Assembly (NCBI GenBank): GCA_964514235.1
Contig: CAZEPV010000009.1
Coordinates: forward strand, 1 to 64,000
Source of the DNA: JAAYRQ01 sp035647235
Lineage (GTDB): Bacteria; Bacillota; Syntrophomonadia; Syntrophomonadales; Syntrophomonadaceae
Length of the DNA: 64,000 nt
Direction of reading: 5' to 3'
Shown: positions 52,803-60,420 of the stretch, piece by piece
Layout: each line of letters opens with the position of its first letter
Numbering within the stretch: position 1 is the stretch's first letter
The notes under the pieces: model-generated
Databases searched by the model: none
The model's input: the letters and a program-made list of their open reading frames with translations, nothing else
Told to the model about the DNA's origin: nothing
Translations under genes and position numbers: made by a program

Positions 52803-54116
52803 TTATAATACTTTGGTCAATAAATTTGCCAATTGAGGTTTATCAATCTCTTCTAAATCATAATTTACCCTCACAGCAGGCTTATTGACTTCCATTATAC
52901 GCCGTAAGTCAATGGGCGTCCCGATTATTACCACTTGTGCAGGCGAATTATTAATAGTCTGTTCTAGTTCTTCAATCTGCCTTTTCCCATATCCCATAGC
53001 TGGGAGCAAATTAGATAAATGCTTATATTTGTCGAAAGTATCTTTTATGCTGCCTACTGCATAAGGTCTAGGATCAATAAGCTCAGCTGCCCCCAAATTC
53101 TGCGCAGCTATAACCCCAGCACCATATGCCATACCACCATGAGTCAAGGTGGGCCCATCTTCGACTACTAAAACCTGTTTGCCCTTTATTAATTCTGGCT
53201 TGTCTACACTAATAGGCGAATTGGCCATAACAATAGTAGCGTGAGGATTGTTTAACTTAATAGCCTTTTTTACCGTCTCCACATCCTCAAGGTGGGCTGA
53301 ATCGACCTTGTTTATAATAGCCACATCAGCCATGCGTAAATTAGTTTCCCCAGGATGGAAGCTAGTTTCATGTCCAGCCCGATGTGGATCAACTACAACA
53401 ATATGCAAGTCTGTAAAATAGAAAGGAATATCGTTATTGCCACCATCCCAAATAATTACATCGGCTTCAGCTTCCGCTTGGCGCAAAATAATCTCATAAT
53501 CAATGCCAGCGTAAACCACTATACCATGATCGATATGTGGTTCAAATTCTTCCCTTTCCTCAATAGTGCAGTTAAAATTATCTAAGTCCTCATAGCTAGC
53601 AAATCTCATAGCTATCTGCTTTTCTAAATCACCATAGGGCATAGGATGCCTGATTACCGCTACTTTTTTACCCACCTGGGTAAGTAAGTCCGCTACATAC
53701 CTGGTAGTTTGGCTTTTGCCGCTACCTGTTCTTACTGCTGTTACAGCTACAACTGGTCGAGTAGATTTAAGCATAGTGTTATTGGGCCCTAGGAGACGAA
53801 AATCAGCCCCACAAGCAGTCACCAAGGAAGCCTTGTGCATTATATCTTCATGGGATAGATCACTATAAGCAAAAATAACCTGGTCTATCTTATGTTTTGC
53901 GATTAATTCGGGCAAGATTTCTTCCTCGTATATTGGAATACCCTCTGGATAGCTTATTCCAGCTAATACTGGGGGATAGATTCTGCCTTCAATATCAGGA
54001 ATTTGAGCAGCAGTAAAAGCTACTACATGATAAGCTGCATTGTTTCTAAAATAAGTATTGAAATTATGGAAATCACGCCCTGCCGCCCCCATAATTATTA
54101 CTCGATCTACTTTCAT
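52803..54116 (-). CDS. Cyclic 2,3-diphosphoglycerate synthetase-like protein
   Basis: 437 residues of the COG2403 family. N-terminal part is a Rossmann-like domain (VDRVIIMGAAGRDFHNFNTYFRNN); a P-loop RTGSGKSQTTRYVADLL follows near residue 131; DVIIWDGGNNDIPFYFTDLHIVVVDPHRAG and ADVAIINKVDSA look like Walker B and the NKVD base loop of P-loop GTPases. In methanogens the family makes cyclic 2,3-diphosphoglycerate, a compatible solute; its bacterial role is not established. The ATG at 54116 follows GGTGG. It stands alone between two small zinc-finger genes. Confidence 0.85.
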   Translation of the reverse strand: MKVDRVIIMGAAGRDFHNFNTYFRNNAAYHVVAFTAAQIPDIEGRIYPPVLAGISYPEGIPIYEEEILPELIAKHKIDQVIFAYSDLSHEDIMHKASLVTACGADFRLLGPNNTMLKSTRPVVAVTAVRTGSGKSQTTRYVADLLTQVGKKVAVIRHPMPYGDLEKQIAMRFASYEDLDNFNCTIEEREEFEPHIDHGIVVYAGIDYEIILRQAEAEADVIIWDGGNNDIPFYFTDLHIVVVDPHRAGHETSFHPGETNLRMADVAIINKVDSAHLEDVETVKKAIKLNNPHATIVMANSPISVDKPELIKGKQVLVVEDGPTLTHGGMAYGAGVIAAQNLGAAELIDPRPYAVGSIKDTFDKYKHLSNLLPAMGYGKRQIEELEQTINNSPAQVVIIGTPIDLRRIMEVNKPAVRVNYDLEEIDKPQLANLLTKVL

Positions 54117-54189
54117 CAAGTTCCACCTTCCTATAGAAAAAAATATATGTCATATTCTAAATATAATGCCTAACAATTTCCCTATGTTT

Positions 54190-54227
54190 TATAATAAAAA
54201 ACGGTTTATGTACAAAGAACAAAACCG
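54190..54227 (-). terminator. Terminator after the 56-residue zinc-ribbon gene
   Basis: CGGTTT and AAACCG pair around a 14-base loop and are followed on the minus strand by TTTTTTATT. It separates the zinc-ribbon gene from the cDPG-synthetase-like gene. Confidence 0.65.
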
Positions 54228-54235
54228 CCTAGTAT

Positions 54236-54406
54236 TTAATCATTTTTCGGTTCAACTAAATAATAATAGCTCGGATTATGTAATACTATTGACTGGCAAG
54301 AAGGGCAAATATTATTAAGATAAGCCTTTCCCGCCGTTATTTGAACCATCTTTTTTAAAGTTGACTCGGGAAACAATTGTCCACATATACTACATTTAAG
54401 TAGCAA
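54236..54406 (-). CDS. Small zinc-ribbon protein, 56 residues
   Basis: A short gene with TTG start at 54406, behind GGGGTGAG at six bases, and stop at 54236. It carries two CxxC pairs, CSIC (Cys5/Cys8) and CPSC (Cys34/Cys37), in a peptide beginning LLKCSICGQLFPESTLKKMV. This is a zinc-ribbon pattern. The tail is Tyr-rich (SYYYLVEP). It lies upstream of the cDPG-synthetase-like gene, with a terminator between. Function unknown. Confidence 0.7.
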   Translation of the reverse strand: MLLKCSICGQLFPESTLKKMVQITAGKAYLNNICPSCQSIVLHNPSYYYLVEPKND

Positions 54407-54525
54407 GAGTACTCACCCCCCATGAAATATAAAAGACTACTGTTTAATTTTATCACCCATTTCCTAGGAAGCAAGTCCCATTATAAATTTCCTTGTTTTT
54501 TTACCAGGCCGAATAAGCTGATTTA

Positions 54526-54807
54526 TTATAGATAGCCTTGCAAAAAATCCATTTCTATTTCAACTAATTCATTTACTTTATCTACCGCTATCTTTATTAT
54601 CTCAGTATTTTCATTCTCCAATTGCTCTTTAACTAATTCGGCAAAAGGGATGGCAGCCATTCTAGATACAATTTCCTCTACTTCAACATGCACAAAAAAG
54701 GCATTTAAAATATTTAGTAAATTAAAAAAGAAATGTTCTGCCCATTCTTCTACCTGTTCATAATTGTCAATGCCATTTTTAAGTTCAAATTTACTCAATC
54801 TATACAT
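54526..54807 (-). CDS. Unknown 93-residue protein next to the PhaC-like gene
   Basis: Not recognised. It is an acidic helical protein (WAEHFFFNLLNILNAFFVHV, then FAELVKEQLENENTEIIKI and VNELVEIEMDFLQGYL) with an amphipathic or hydrophobic middle that could bind a membrane or granule surface. ATG follows GGGGTG. The gene starts 22 bases after the PhaC-like gene and is surely co-transcribed. In PHA loci, small helical proteins next to synthase-type hydrolases are often surface or activator partners; that is inference only. Confidence 0.6.
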   Translation of the reverse strand: MYRLSKFELKNGIDNYEQVEEWAEHFFFNLLNILNAFFVHVEVEEIVSRMAAIPFAELVKEQLENENTEIIKIAVDKVNELVEIEMDFLQGYL

Positions 54808-54828
54808 AGGCTAACACCCCACATTATC

Positions 54829-55890
54829 TTAAATAACCATTTGCAACATTTCATTGACTTTAGTCCAATTAGTTCTTAGAGCCTCATTCCCCATTAGGGT
54901 GCCAATATGTCCACCTTCAGTAAGGATTTCAATAATATCGTTTTCAGGTGTGCTTATCAAATCTTTTAGGGAAAAAGCCTGTTCTGGCGGGGTTATGTGG
55001 TCCTTTTTGCCAGCCATAATGACTACAGGGCAATCTATATTACCTAGGTTTATAGGACGGCCATCTAATTTAATATAATTTGGTTTGGCCAGGGCATTGG
55101 CTTTAAATATATATTGGACTATCTCCAAATAAAATCTACCTGGCAAGTCCTGAGTATATTCATACCAATTTTCAAAACGGATAAATCGTTCAATTCCAGC
55201 CTCATCTTTTTCCTCTAACATTTTCCATAGACGGTTATACTTATGCAAATAATGTTCTTCGGGCTGCATATTTTTAAAACCCGTTAAAATATAACGGCCC
55301 CTCATCAGTCCTCCACTAGTAGATACAAGATAACGAAAAAAGGACATGGGCAGTTTAGCATATTCATTCATCGGAGAAGGTGAAGCTTCTACATCTATAG
55401 GGGCTGCAGCGACTACTAAGCTTGCTATTTTTTCGGGATATAAAGAAGTATAGATAGCTGCTTGCCAACCCCCCTGACATTCCCCCACTAAATGAATTTT
55501 AAAAAGACCAGTTCTACGGCGGATTTCCTCGATGGCTTCGTTAGTAAGGCGGATATAGTCAGCTATACCTAAATTCCTAAATTCCCTTGGAGCTGAGAGC
55601 CATTCTGTTACGTAAACATCAAAACCATACCTATGAAATACCCTAACTAAACTCTGTTCTTCCGAATAATCGGCTATATTAGCATGATGCCCCGCTTGAG
55701 GCGGTAATATTAAAACAGGCCTTTTACCTTTAGTCTCGGTGTTAGGAAAATGTCTTAATTTAAGAGTCTGATGTTCATAAATGGTAAAGTTGGGTGTTGA
55801 CCAATAGGCATAAGGACTACTTAATTGTTTTAATATATCAGTATATCTTTTCCTAATAGTATATGAACTATTTAAATAATTTAAATACAA
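54829..55890 (-). CDS. PhaC-like alpha/beta hydrolase with Cys nucleophile
   Basis: 353 residues, alpha/beta-hydrolase fold related to PHA synthase and intracellular PHA depolymerase. The elbow is GECQGGW with Cys138 as nucleophile, the acid is Asp297 in GKKDHITPPE, and the base is His328 in EGGHIG. Cys at this site is the mark of PHA synthase (GxCxGG), while a plain esterase would have Ser. Length fits the short (class III/IV) PhaC. Start is TTG at 55890 behind GGAGGGGG. It is divergent from the lipase gene and followed by a 93-residue unknown. Polymerase, depolymerase or thioesterase activity cannot be separated by sequence here. Confidence 0.75.
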   Translation of the reverse strand: MYLNYLNSSYTIRKRYTDILKQLSSPYAYWSTPNFTIYEHQTLKLRHFPNTETKGKRPVLILPPQAGHHANIADYSEEQSLVRVFHRYGFDVYVTEWLSAPREFRNLGIADYIRLTNEAIEEIRRRTGLFKIHLVGECQGGWQAAIYTSLYPEKIASLVVAAAPIDVEASPSPMNEYAKLPMSFFRYLVSTSGGLMRGRYILTGFKNMQPEEHYLHKYNRLWKMLEEKDEAGIERFIRFENWYEYTQDLPGRFYLEIVQYIFKANALAKPNYIKLDGRPINLGNIDCPVVIMAGKKDHITPPEQAFSLKDLISTPENDIIEILTEGGHIGTLMGNEALRTNWTKVNEMLQMVI

Positions 55891-55914
55891 AGCAATTCCC
55901 CCTCCTGCAAAATC

Positions 55915-55946
55915 TTATGGCCGCAAACTATTCTTTATGGCTGCAA
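55915..55946. promoter_or_regulatory. Tandem TTATGGCyGCAA repeat in the divergent PHA promoter region
   Basis: TTATGGCCGCAA (55915-55926) and TTATGGCTGCAA (55935-55946) are 11/12 identical and start exactly 20 bases apart, on the same face of the helix. They lie between the PhaC-like gene and the lipase gene, beside the lipase promoter. A shared regulator site is likely; the regulator is unknown. Confidence 0.5.
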
Positions 55947-55947
55947 T

Positions 55948-55976
55948 TTGTTAAAATTTAATATAGATTCTATTAA
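55948..55976 (+). promoter_or_regulatory. Sigma-A promoter of the lipase-like gene
   Basis: TTGTTA, 17 bases, TATTAA, about 20 bases before the gene's AGAGGT ribosome site. Confidence 0.6.
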
Positions 55977-55997
55977 AAACAAAAGAGGTATTTAATC

Positions 55998-57137
55998 ATG
56001 AGCGATTTCCTCCCTAAAAACTGGTACTATTTCTTGCGCATCTATGGTGATAACAGTGCCAAGTCCTGGGAAAAAACATTATTATACAAAGTAGATTCCC
56101 TAGCCCAAGCCTCACATACATTTTGCGAAGTCAATGAGCAGTTAGATCCAGATTTAATATCCGCTTTCGGTACATCTACACCTTCCCCAGCTCATTACCT
56201 ATTACACTTATCACCTGGCTGGGATGAAAATATTATTGATCCCCCTATTATACTTGTACATGGAGCTGGCCTAGATGCCACCTCATATGTTAATTTATAT
56301 AATATGCATTATAAGGGAATAAAACAACAATTAGTCGCCTTGGGTTACAAAGTATTTTCTATTACCTTTGCCCATTCTCATGGGGACAACTTCCATCAAG
56401 CCGAGATTTTAGCCCATGCCATAGAAAAAGTAAAAGAATTAACCCAAGCCGAAAAAGTCAATATAATTGCCCACAGCAAGGGGGGCTTCGCTGCTCGCAT
56501 ATATTTGTCTAATTTAGCCCTTACCCCTTACCGTAATGATGTCCATCAATACATCATGTTAGGTACTCCTAATCTAGGAACCGATTATGTTTTTCGCTAC
56601 CCCGGTATAAGCTATTTAATCTACCTAGCTGGTGGCAATGGGGTAATAGCGTGGGATAAAGTCATGCATTTAGGTAATTTAATTGATATATCCCCACGGG
56701 CCATATATAGTGATGGCTCATTCCCCGGTCAAAGCCAAATGTTATACCCTTGGGATGAATTTTACCCTCTAGATATTACCCAACAAGATTGGTGGACTAC
56801 TTACTATGGTGGCACTGGTTTTATGAGTTCCTCCAGGGGTATAAAAAAGGCCATAGCTGATGGGGGAAACCTAGTCCAAAAACTAGAGACAAAGGGTCTA
56901 CACCCCGATATTTATTGTTCCATATTAGCTGGTGATAGAGGCATATTAAACGTCTTCCCTTCCCCAAGTAGCAATCCTAGTGATGGAATTGTTCTGGTAG
57001 ATAGTGTTTTAAATACCCATGGTATATGTAAAGAAGGGGCAAAAATAAAGAAAAAAACCATCTTGCCCCTAAATCATATGGAATTGCTCTATGATTTCCG
57101 AGTAGCCCCTTGGATACATGGCCAACTATCAGACTAA
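55998..57137 (+). CDS. Lipase/PHA-depolymerase-like alpha/beta hydrolase (PhaZ7-like)
   Basis: 379 residues, class 2 lipase fold. Oxyanion segment ILVHGAGLDATSY (about 85-97), nucleophile elbow AHSKGG with Ser160, and a likely His in PLNHMEL near the C-terminus. The AHSxG box, with Ala in place of Gly, is also that of the lipase-like PHB depolymerase PhaZ7 of Paucimonas. No signal peptide is visible, so an intracellular depolymerase or esterase is possible. It lies inside the PHA locus, divergent from one PhaC-like gene and convergent with phaC: its stop overlaps phaC's by four bases. Confidence 0.7.
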   Translation: MSDFLPKNWYYFLRIYGDNSAKSWEKTLLYKVDSLAQASHTFCEVNEQLDPDLISAFGTSTPSPAHYLLHLSPGWDENIIDPPIILVHGAGLDATSYVNLYNMHYKGIKQQLVALGYKVFSITFAHSHGDNFHQAEILAHAIEKVKELTQAEKVNIIAHSKGGFAARIYLSNLALTPYRNDVHQYIMLGTPNLGTDYVFRYPGISYLIYLAGGNGVIAWDKVMHLGNLIDISPRAIYSDGSFPGQSQMLYPWDEFYPLDITQQDWWTTYYGGTGFMSSSRGIKKAIADGGNLVQKLETKGLHPDIYCSILAGDRGILNVFPSPSSNPSDGIVLVDSVLNTHGICKEGAKIKKKTILPLNHMELLYDFRVAPWIHGQLSD

Positions 57138-58225
57138 GAACGTTCAGCCAACCAACTTGATATAACTGGATATGACTCCCGTTTGGCAAAATTACCGAAT
57201 ACCAGTCCACCATGTCCTACTGGGAAAACCCGATATGTCTTATCGGTCGATGCAACATGCTCTACAATTGCACTAGCCTGGCCAGGTAAAACCAAGTGGT
57301 CCCTTTCCCCTGCCATAACCAATAAATTAGACTCGATATTAGCCATATCCACCATTTTGCCTTTAATATAAAATTCTTTTTTAACTAATTTATTGCCCTG
57401 ATATAAGTCCCTTATCCACTGGCGGTATGCCCCACCAGGAAAGTTTGTATTATCATTAACCCACTTATCCAAGGCCTTCCAAGCCGCAATAGGTGTCCCT
57501 TCATCAATAGAACGCCACAAACGGGTATAAGTCCCCCAGAAGTTAGTTACGGGCCTCAACATTTTAACCCCAAAATCTATAAAATCTTTAGGTATTAGTT
57601 CAAAAGTATTGGCTACCCTATCAGGATTAAAATCTGGCTCCTGTAACCAAACACTTGATAGACCAGCATCAATGAAATCTATGGGAGCCGCTAAATAAAT
57701 CATATTCTTAATCTTAGGTGAGGGGTATAGAGCTGCATACATGGTGGTTATAGTTCCACCCATGCAATATCCTAAAAGGCTAATCTCATTAGCCCCTGAA
57801 ATCGTACATACCTTCCTTACTGCTCGGGTGATATAATCGTCAACTAAATCACCAAAACAGATATTACGGTCCTCCCATTCCCACTCGCCCCAATCCAACA
57901 TGTATACATCAAAACCCTCTGCTACTAAATATTCTATTAGGCTCATCCCAGGGATAAGATCTAGTATGTATGGTTTATTAATAAGAGCATATATCATCAA
58001 AAGTGGAGTCTTATGTTTAACTCCATCTGTACTAACATAACGATAAAGCCTAGCTTTATTTTTACGCCATACTACATCTTTGGGAGTTAAGCCTGTCTGG
58101 GGTACTGGGTCAAAAGTCAGTATTTCAGCCCATCTGCGAGAACTTTCTAACATTCTTTCATAGTTTTCCTGCAGCCTTGCCCCGACTTCTTCAGCAGAAC
58201 CAGTCATTAAATTTAATTTATCCAT
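57134..58225 (-). CDS. phaC: Polyhydroxyalkanoate synthase catalytic subunit PhaC
   Basis: 363 residues, the short (class III/IV) type. Polymerises 3-hydroxyacyl-CoA into storage polyester. The elbow GYCMGG holds Cys154, and the acid and base are Asp309 (GERDHLV) and His338 (GHGGLVFG), the same spacing as Cys149/Asp302/His331 of Allochromatium PhaC. ATG at 58225 follows AGGAGGAG. Downstream of the phasin-like and PhaE/PhaR-like genes. The 3' end overlaps the convergent lipase gene by four bases. Confidence 0.94.
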   Translation of the reverse strand: MDKLNLMTGSAEEVGARLQENYERMLESSRRWAEILTFDPVPQTGLTPKDVVWRKNKARLYRYVSTDGVKHKTPLLMIYALINKPYILDLIPGMSLIEYLVAEGFDVYMLDWGEWEWEDRNICFGDLVDDYITRAVRKVCTISGANEISLLGYCMGGTITTMYAALYPSPKIKNMIYLAAPIDFIDAGLSSVWLQEPDFNPDRVANTFELIPKDFIDFGVKMLRPVTNFWGTYTRLWRSIDEGTPIAAWKALDKWVNDNTNFPGGAYRQWIRDLYQGNKLVKKEFYIKGKMVDMANIESNLLVMAGERDHLVLPGQASAIVEHVASTDKTYRVFPVGHGGLVFGNFAKRESYPVISSWLAERS

Positions 58226-58380
58226 ATCTTCTCCTCCTACAAGCGATACTATCAAATCTTACCTTATTACATGTCTCCTAGCTGGAATAAGAATAGCCTC
58301 TCCCCTACTAATAAGTCGCCATTTTGCTTGTAACAAGTAATTTTTAGTGAAACCCGCACCTCGGGCATGGATTCCCTTAC

Positions 58381-58911
58381 TTAAGAACCTTTACCATCTT
58401 TTTCGTCTTTTTTAGTAGTCTTTTTGGTGCCTGCAGTGGTCTCCCTATTGAGAGTATTTAACTTCCTATTAATGGTATCCATTTTCTTTTCCACTTTATT
58501 TAAATGTTCACTTAGGCCATTTACTTCCTCTTTTACATTGGCTTGATAATCAGCCATCTTAGCTAGAATATCAGTCATTGTAGCCATTGTTTGGCTAAAC
58601 TGATATTCCATTTCATCAATTTTTTCCTCCAAGGAAATCACCAATTCAGCAACCCTAGAAATATCCTTCTTAGAAGGTACAGGGCTCACTTCCATATATT
58701 TATCAATACTTTGCCGCAGTATTTTTTCGTAGGATAAATTTTGTTCCAAAGCCTTATTAATAAAACCCACAAAAGTCTGGGTGCTAATAAATTCCCGAAA
58801 AGCATCAGACATAGCAGCCTCATTTTTAAAATACATTTCTTTCCACATCTCAGTAAAATCAGGCATTATTACTTTATCTTTTTTCCCTTTTTCATTATCA
58901 ATTAGTGTCAT
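58381..58911 (-). CDS. PHA synthase accessory subunit (PhaE/PhaR-like)
   Basis: 176 residues. N-terminal half is helical (MPDFTEMWKEMYFKNEAA; SYEKILRQSIDKYMEVSPVP), followed by the PSKKDISRVAELVISLEEKI motif that closes PhaE-type subunits, a coiled coil (about 90-155), and a Lys/Thr-rich tail. Class III PhaE is near 350 residues; PhaR of class IV is about 200, so the size points to PhaR. It is placed one gene ahead of phaC, the usual partner arrangement. Required for full activity in both classes (family knowledge). ATG follows AAGGGG. Confidence 0.8.
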   Translation of the reverse strand: MTLIDNEKGKKDKVIMPDFTEMWKEMYFKNEAAMSDAFREFISTQTFVGFINKALEQNLSYEKILRQSIDKYMEVSPVPSKKDISRVAELVISLEEKIDEMEYQFSQTMATMTDILAKMADYQANVKEEVNGLSEHLNKVEKKMDTINRKLNTLNRETTAGTKKTTKKDEKDGKGS

Positions 58912-58952
58912 ACAAAGCTACCCCTTTCCCTAGTACTTATAAATTAATAAAA

Positions 58953-58988
58953 AACGCGGTTATCATTTTGTTACATGTTAACCGCGTT
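58953..58988 (-). terminator. Terminator after the phasin-like gene
   Basis: AACGCGGTTA and TAACCGCGTT form a ten-base perfect stem, with TTTTTT after it on the minus strand. It lies between the phasin-like gene and the PhaE/PhaR-like gene and may lower readthrough into phaC, as expected if granule protein is needed in excess. Confidence 0.8.
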
Positions 58989-59004
58989 AGGTTGTCCCTA
59001 ATTA

Positions 59005-59349
59005 CTAAATATTTTCTACTTTCTTAGCCAACTCGTCTAGCTTTTTATTCATATCCATGTAATCAAAACCAGGCATTTCTACATTTTCAAAGGCAACCTT
59101 AACTGCTTCTTGTATCATAGTTTGCATTTGCAATTGGTTTTTCTTAACTTGGTTCATTAATTCCTCGACTACCTTGGTACTTTCCTCCCGCATATTTTTA
59201 CGTTGCTCCAGATATTTCTTGGCCATACTTTCAGCTTGTTCCTGTGACCATGACATGCTACCCAACCCAACTAACCACATATCCCATAATTTTTCTAACA
59301 TATTATCTGCTACAGCAAAAGTCTGATTTAATTTCTCATTACTACTCAT
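59005..59349 (-). CDS. Phasin-like PHA granule-associated protein
   Basis: 114 residues, all helical. WDMWLVGLGSMSWSQEQAES near the N-terminus is the hydrophobic granule-binding type of segment; RKNMREESTKVVEELMNQVK is a coiled-coil stretch, and the C-terminus is KLDELAKKVENI. This matches the phasin/PhaI-PhaF family layout. ATG at 59349 follows GGAGTG; the ATG at 59370 has no site. First gene of the PHA set, separated from the next by a terminator. Confidence 0.75.
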   Translation of the reverse strand: MSSNEKLNQTFAVADNMLEKLWDMWLVGLGSMSWSQEQAESMAKKYLEQRKNMREESTKVVEELMNQVKKNQLQMQTMIQEAVKVAFENVEMPGFDYMDMNKKLDELAKKVENI

Positions 59350-59373
59350 GCAAAACACTCCTTCTCCCAAAAC

Positions 59374-59583
59374 TTATTTTATTTCAGTAAAATATTTACT
59401 AAAAAATTATAATTATCTTCTATTGCCANNNNNNNNNNNNNNNNNNNNNNNNNNNNNNNNNNNNNNNNNNNNNNNNNNNNNNNNNNNNNNNNNNNNNNNN
59501 NNNNNNNNNNNNNNNNNNNNNNNNNNNNTTATTTTATTTCAGTAAAATATTTACTAAAAAATTATAATTATCTTCTATTGCCA
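59374..59583. other. Assembly gap with 55-bp duplicated flanks (upstream of the phasin-like gene)
   Basis: Bases 59374-59428 and 59529-59583 are identical, with 100 N between. The promoter region of the phasin-like gene is therefore 155 bases shorter than printed. Confidence 0.95.
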
Positions 59584-59706
59584 TCTGTTATTAATATAAA
59601 TTATAGCATGTTCATATCCTTTTTGCTAGACTTTTCCAAAAACCCTGTTTATTTATTACAGCTAGGGTGTACTGTACATGAGCTTGGCAGTTTTAAAAAT
59701 TTTATT

Positions 59707-60420
59707 TTATAAGTTTATAATCCTGGCATCATCAATATATTGTTTACAGGCCCTAAGCATAAGTTGCATTTCATCTTTATCAAAAGGTACTACCCTACCA
59801 TAATTGACATCTAAAGTAACTTCGGGATTAAACTGTTGTAAGGTATAAAGTTTTGCACCTTTAATATATTCCGCTATTTCTGCAATATCGTCTTCATCAT
59901 GTAAAGCAGGTATGACTGTAGTACGAAATTCCACATTAATATCTGTATTTAATAATAGATTTATACTATTTCTAATATTAAAAAAGTCCTTTAGACCCAA
60001 ATTCCCACAAGCTTTCCCATATACCTCTAATTCTAGGGGGGCTTTTATATCCATAGCTACATAATCTAATAAGCTATTTTTCAAAAGAAATTCCAACATA
60101 GTAGCATTAGTCCCATTAGTATCTAACTTAACTAAATAACCTAATTCCTTGACTTCCTTTATAAAATCAGGTAAATCTGGGTGTAGAGTTGGTTCACCAC
60201 CACTTATAACTAAAGCATCAAGAAAACCCACTCTATCCCTTAAAAAACCCAAGACCTCTGTTGGTTTAATATATTCATTAGCAATTTTGCCAGGCCTAGT
60301 TACTAGGTGCCCATTATGACAAAATGGGCACCTTAAATTACAACCTTGAGTAAAGACAACCGCAGCTACTTCCCCGGGGTAGTCAACTAGGGTTTGTTTT
60401 ATCAAGCCAGATATCTTCAT
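59707..60420 (-). CDS. nrdG: Anaerobic ribonucleotide reductase activating protein NrdG
   Basis: 237 residues, radical SAM. CNLRCPFC (Cys27, Cys31, Cys34) binds the 4Fe-4S cluster, followed by HNGHLV; VISGGEPTLHP is the SAM-binding glycine motif. It makes the glycyl radical in NrdD using S-adenosylmethionine. At 237 residues it is longer than E. coli NrdG (154) and of the NrdG2/PflA-like type. ATG directly follows the nrdD stop. Confidence 0.93.
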   Translation of the reverse strand: MKISGLIKQTLVDYPGEVAAVVFTQGCNLRCPFCHNGHLVTRPGKIANEYIKPTEVLGFLRDRVGFLDALVISGGEPTLHPDLPDFIKEVKELGYLVKLDTNGTNATMLEFLLKNSLLDYVAMDIKAPLELEVYGKACGNLGLKDFFNIRNSINLLLNTDINVEFRTTVIPALHDEDDIAEIAEYIKGAKLYTLQQFNPEVTLDVNYGRVVPFDKDEMQLMLRACKQYIDDARIINL

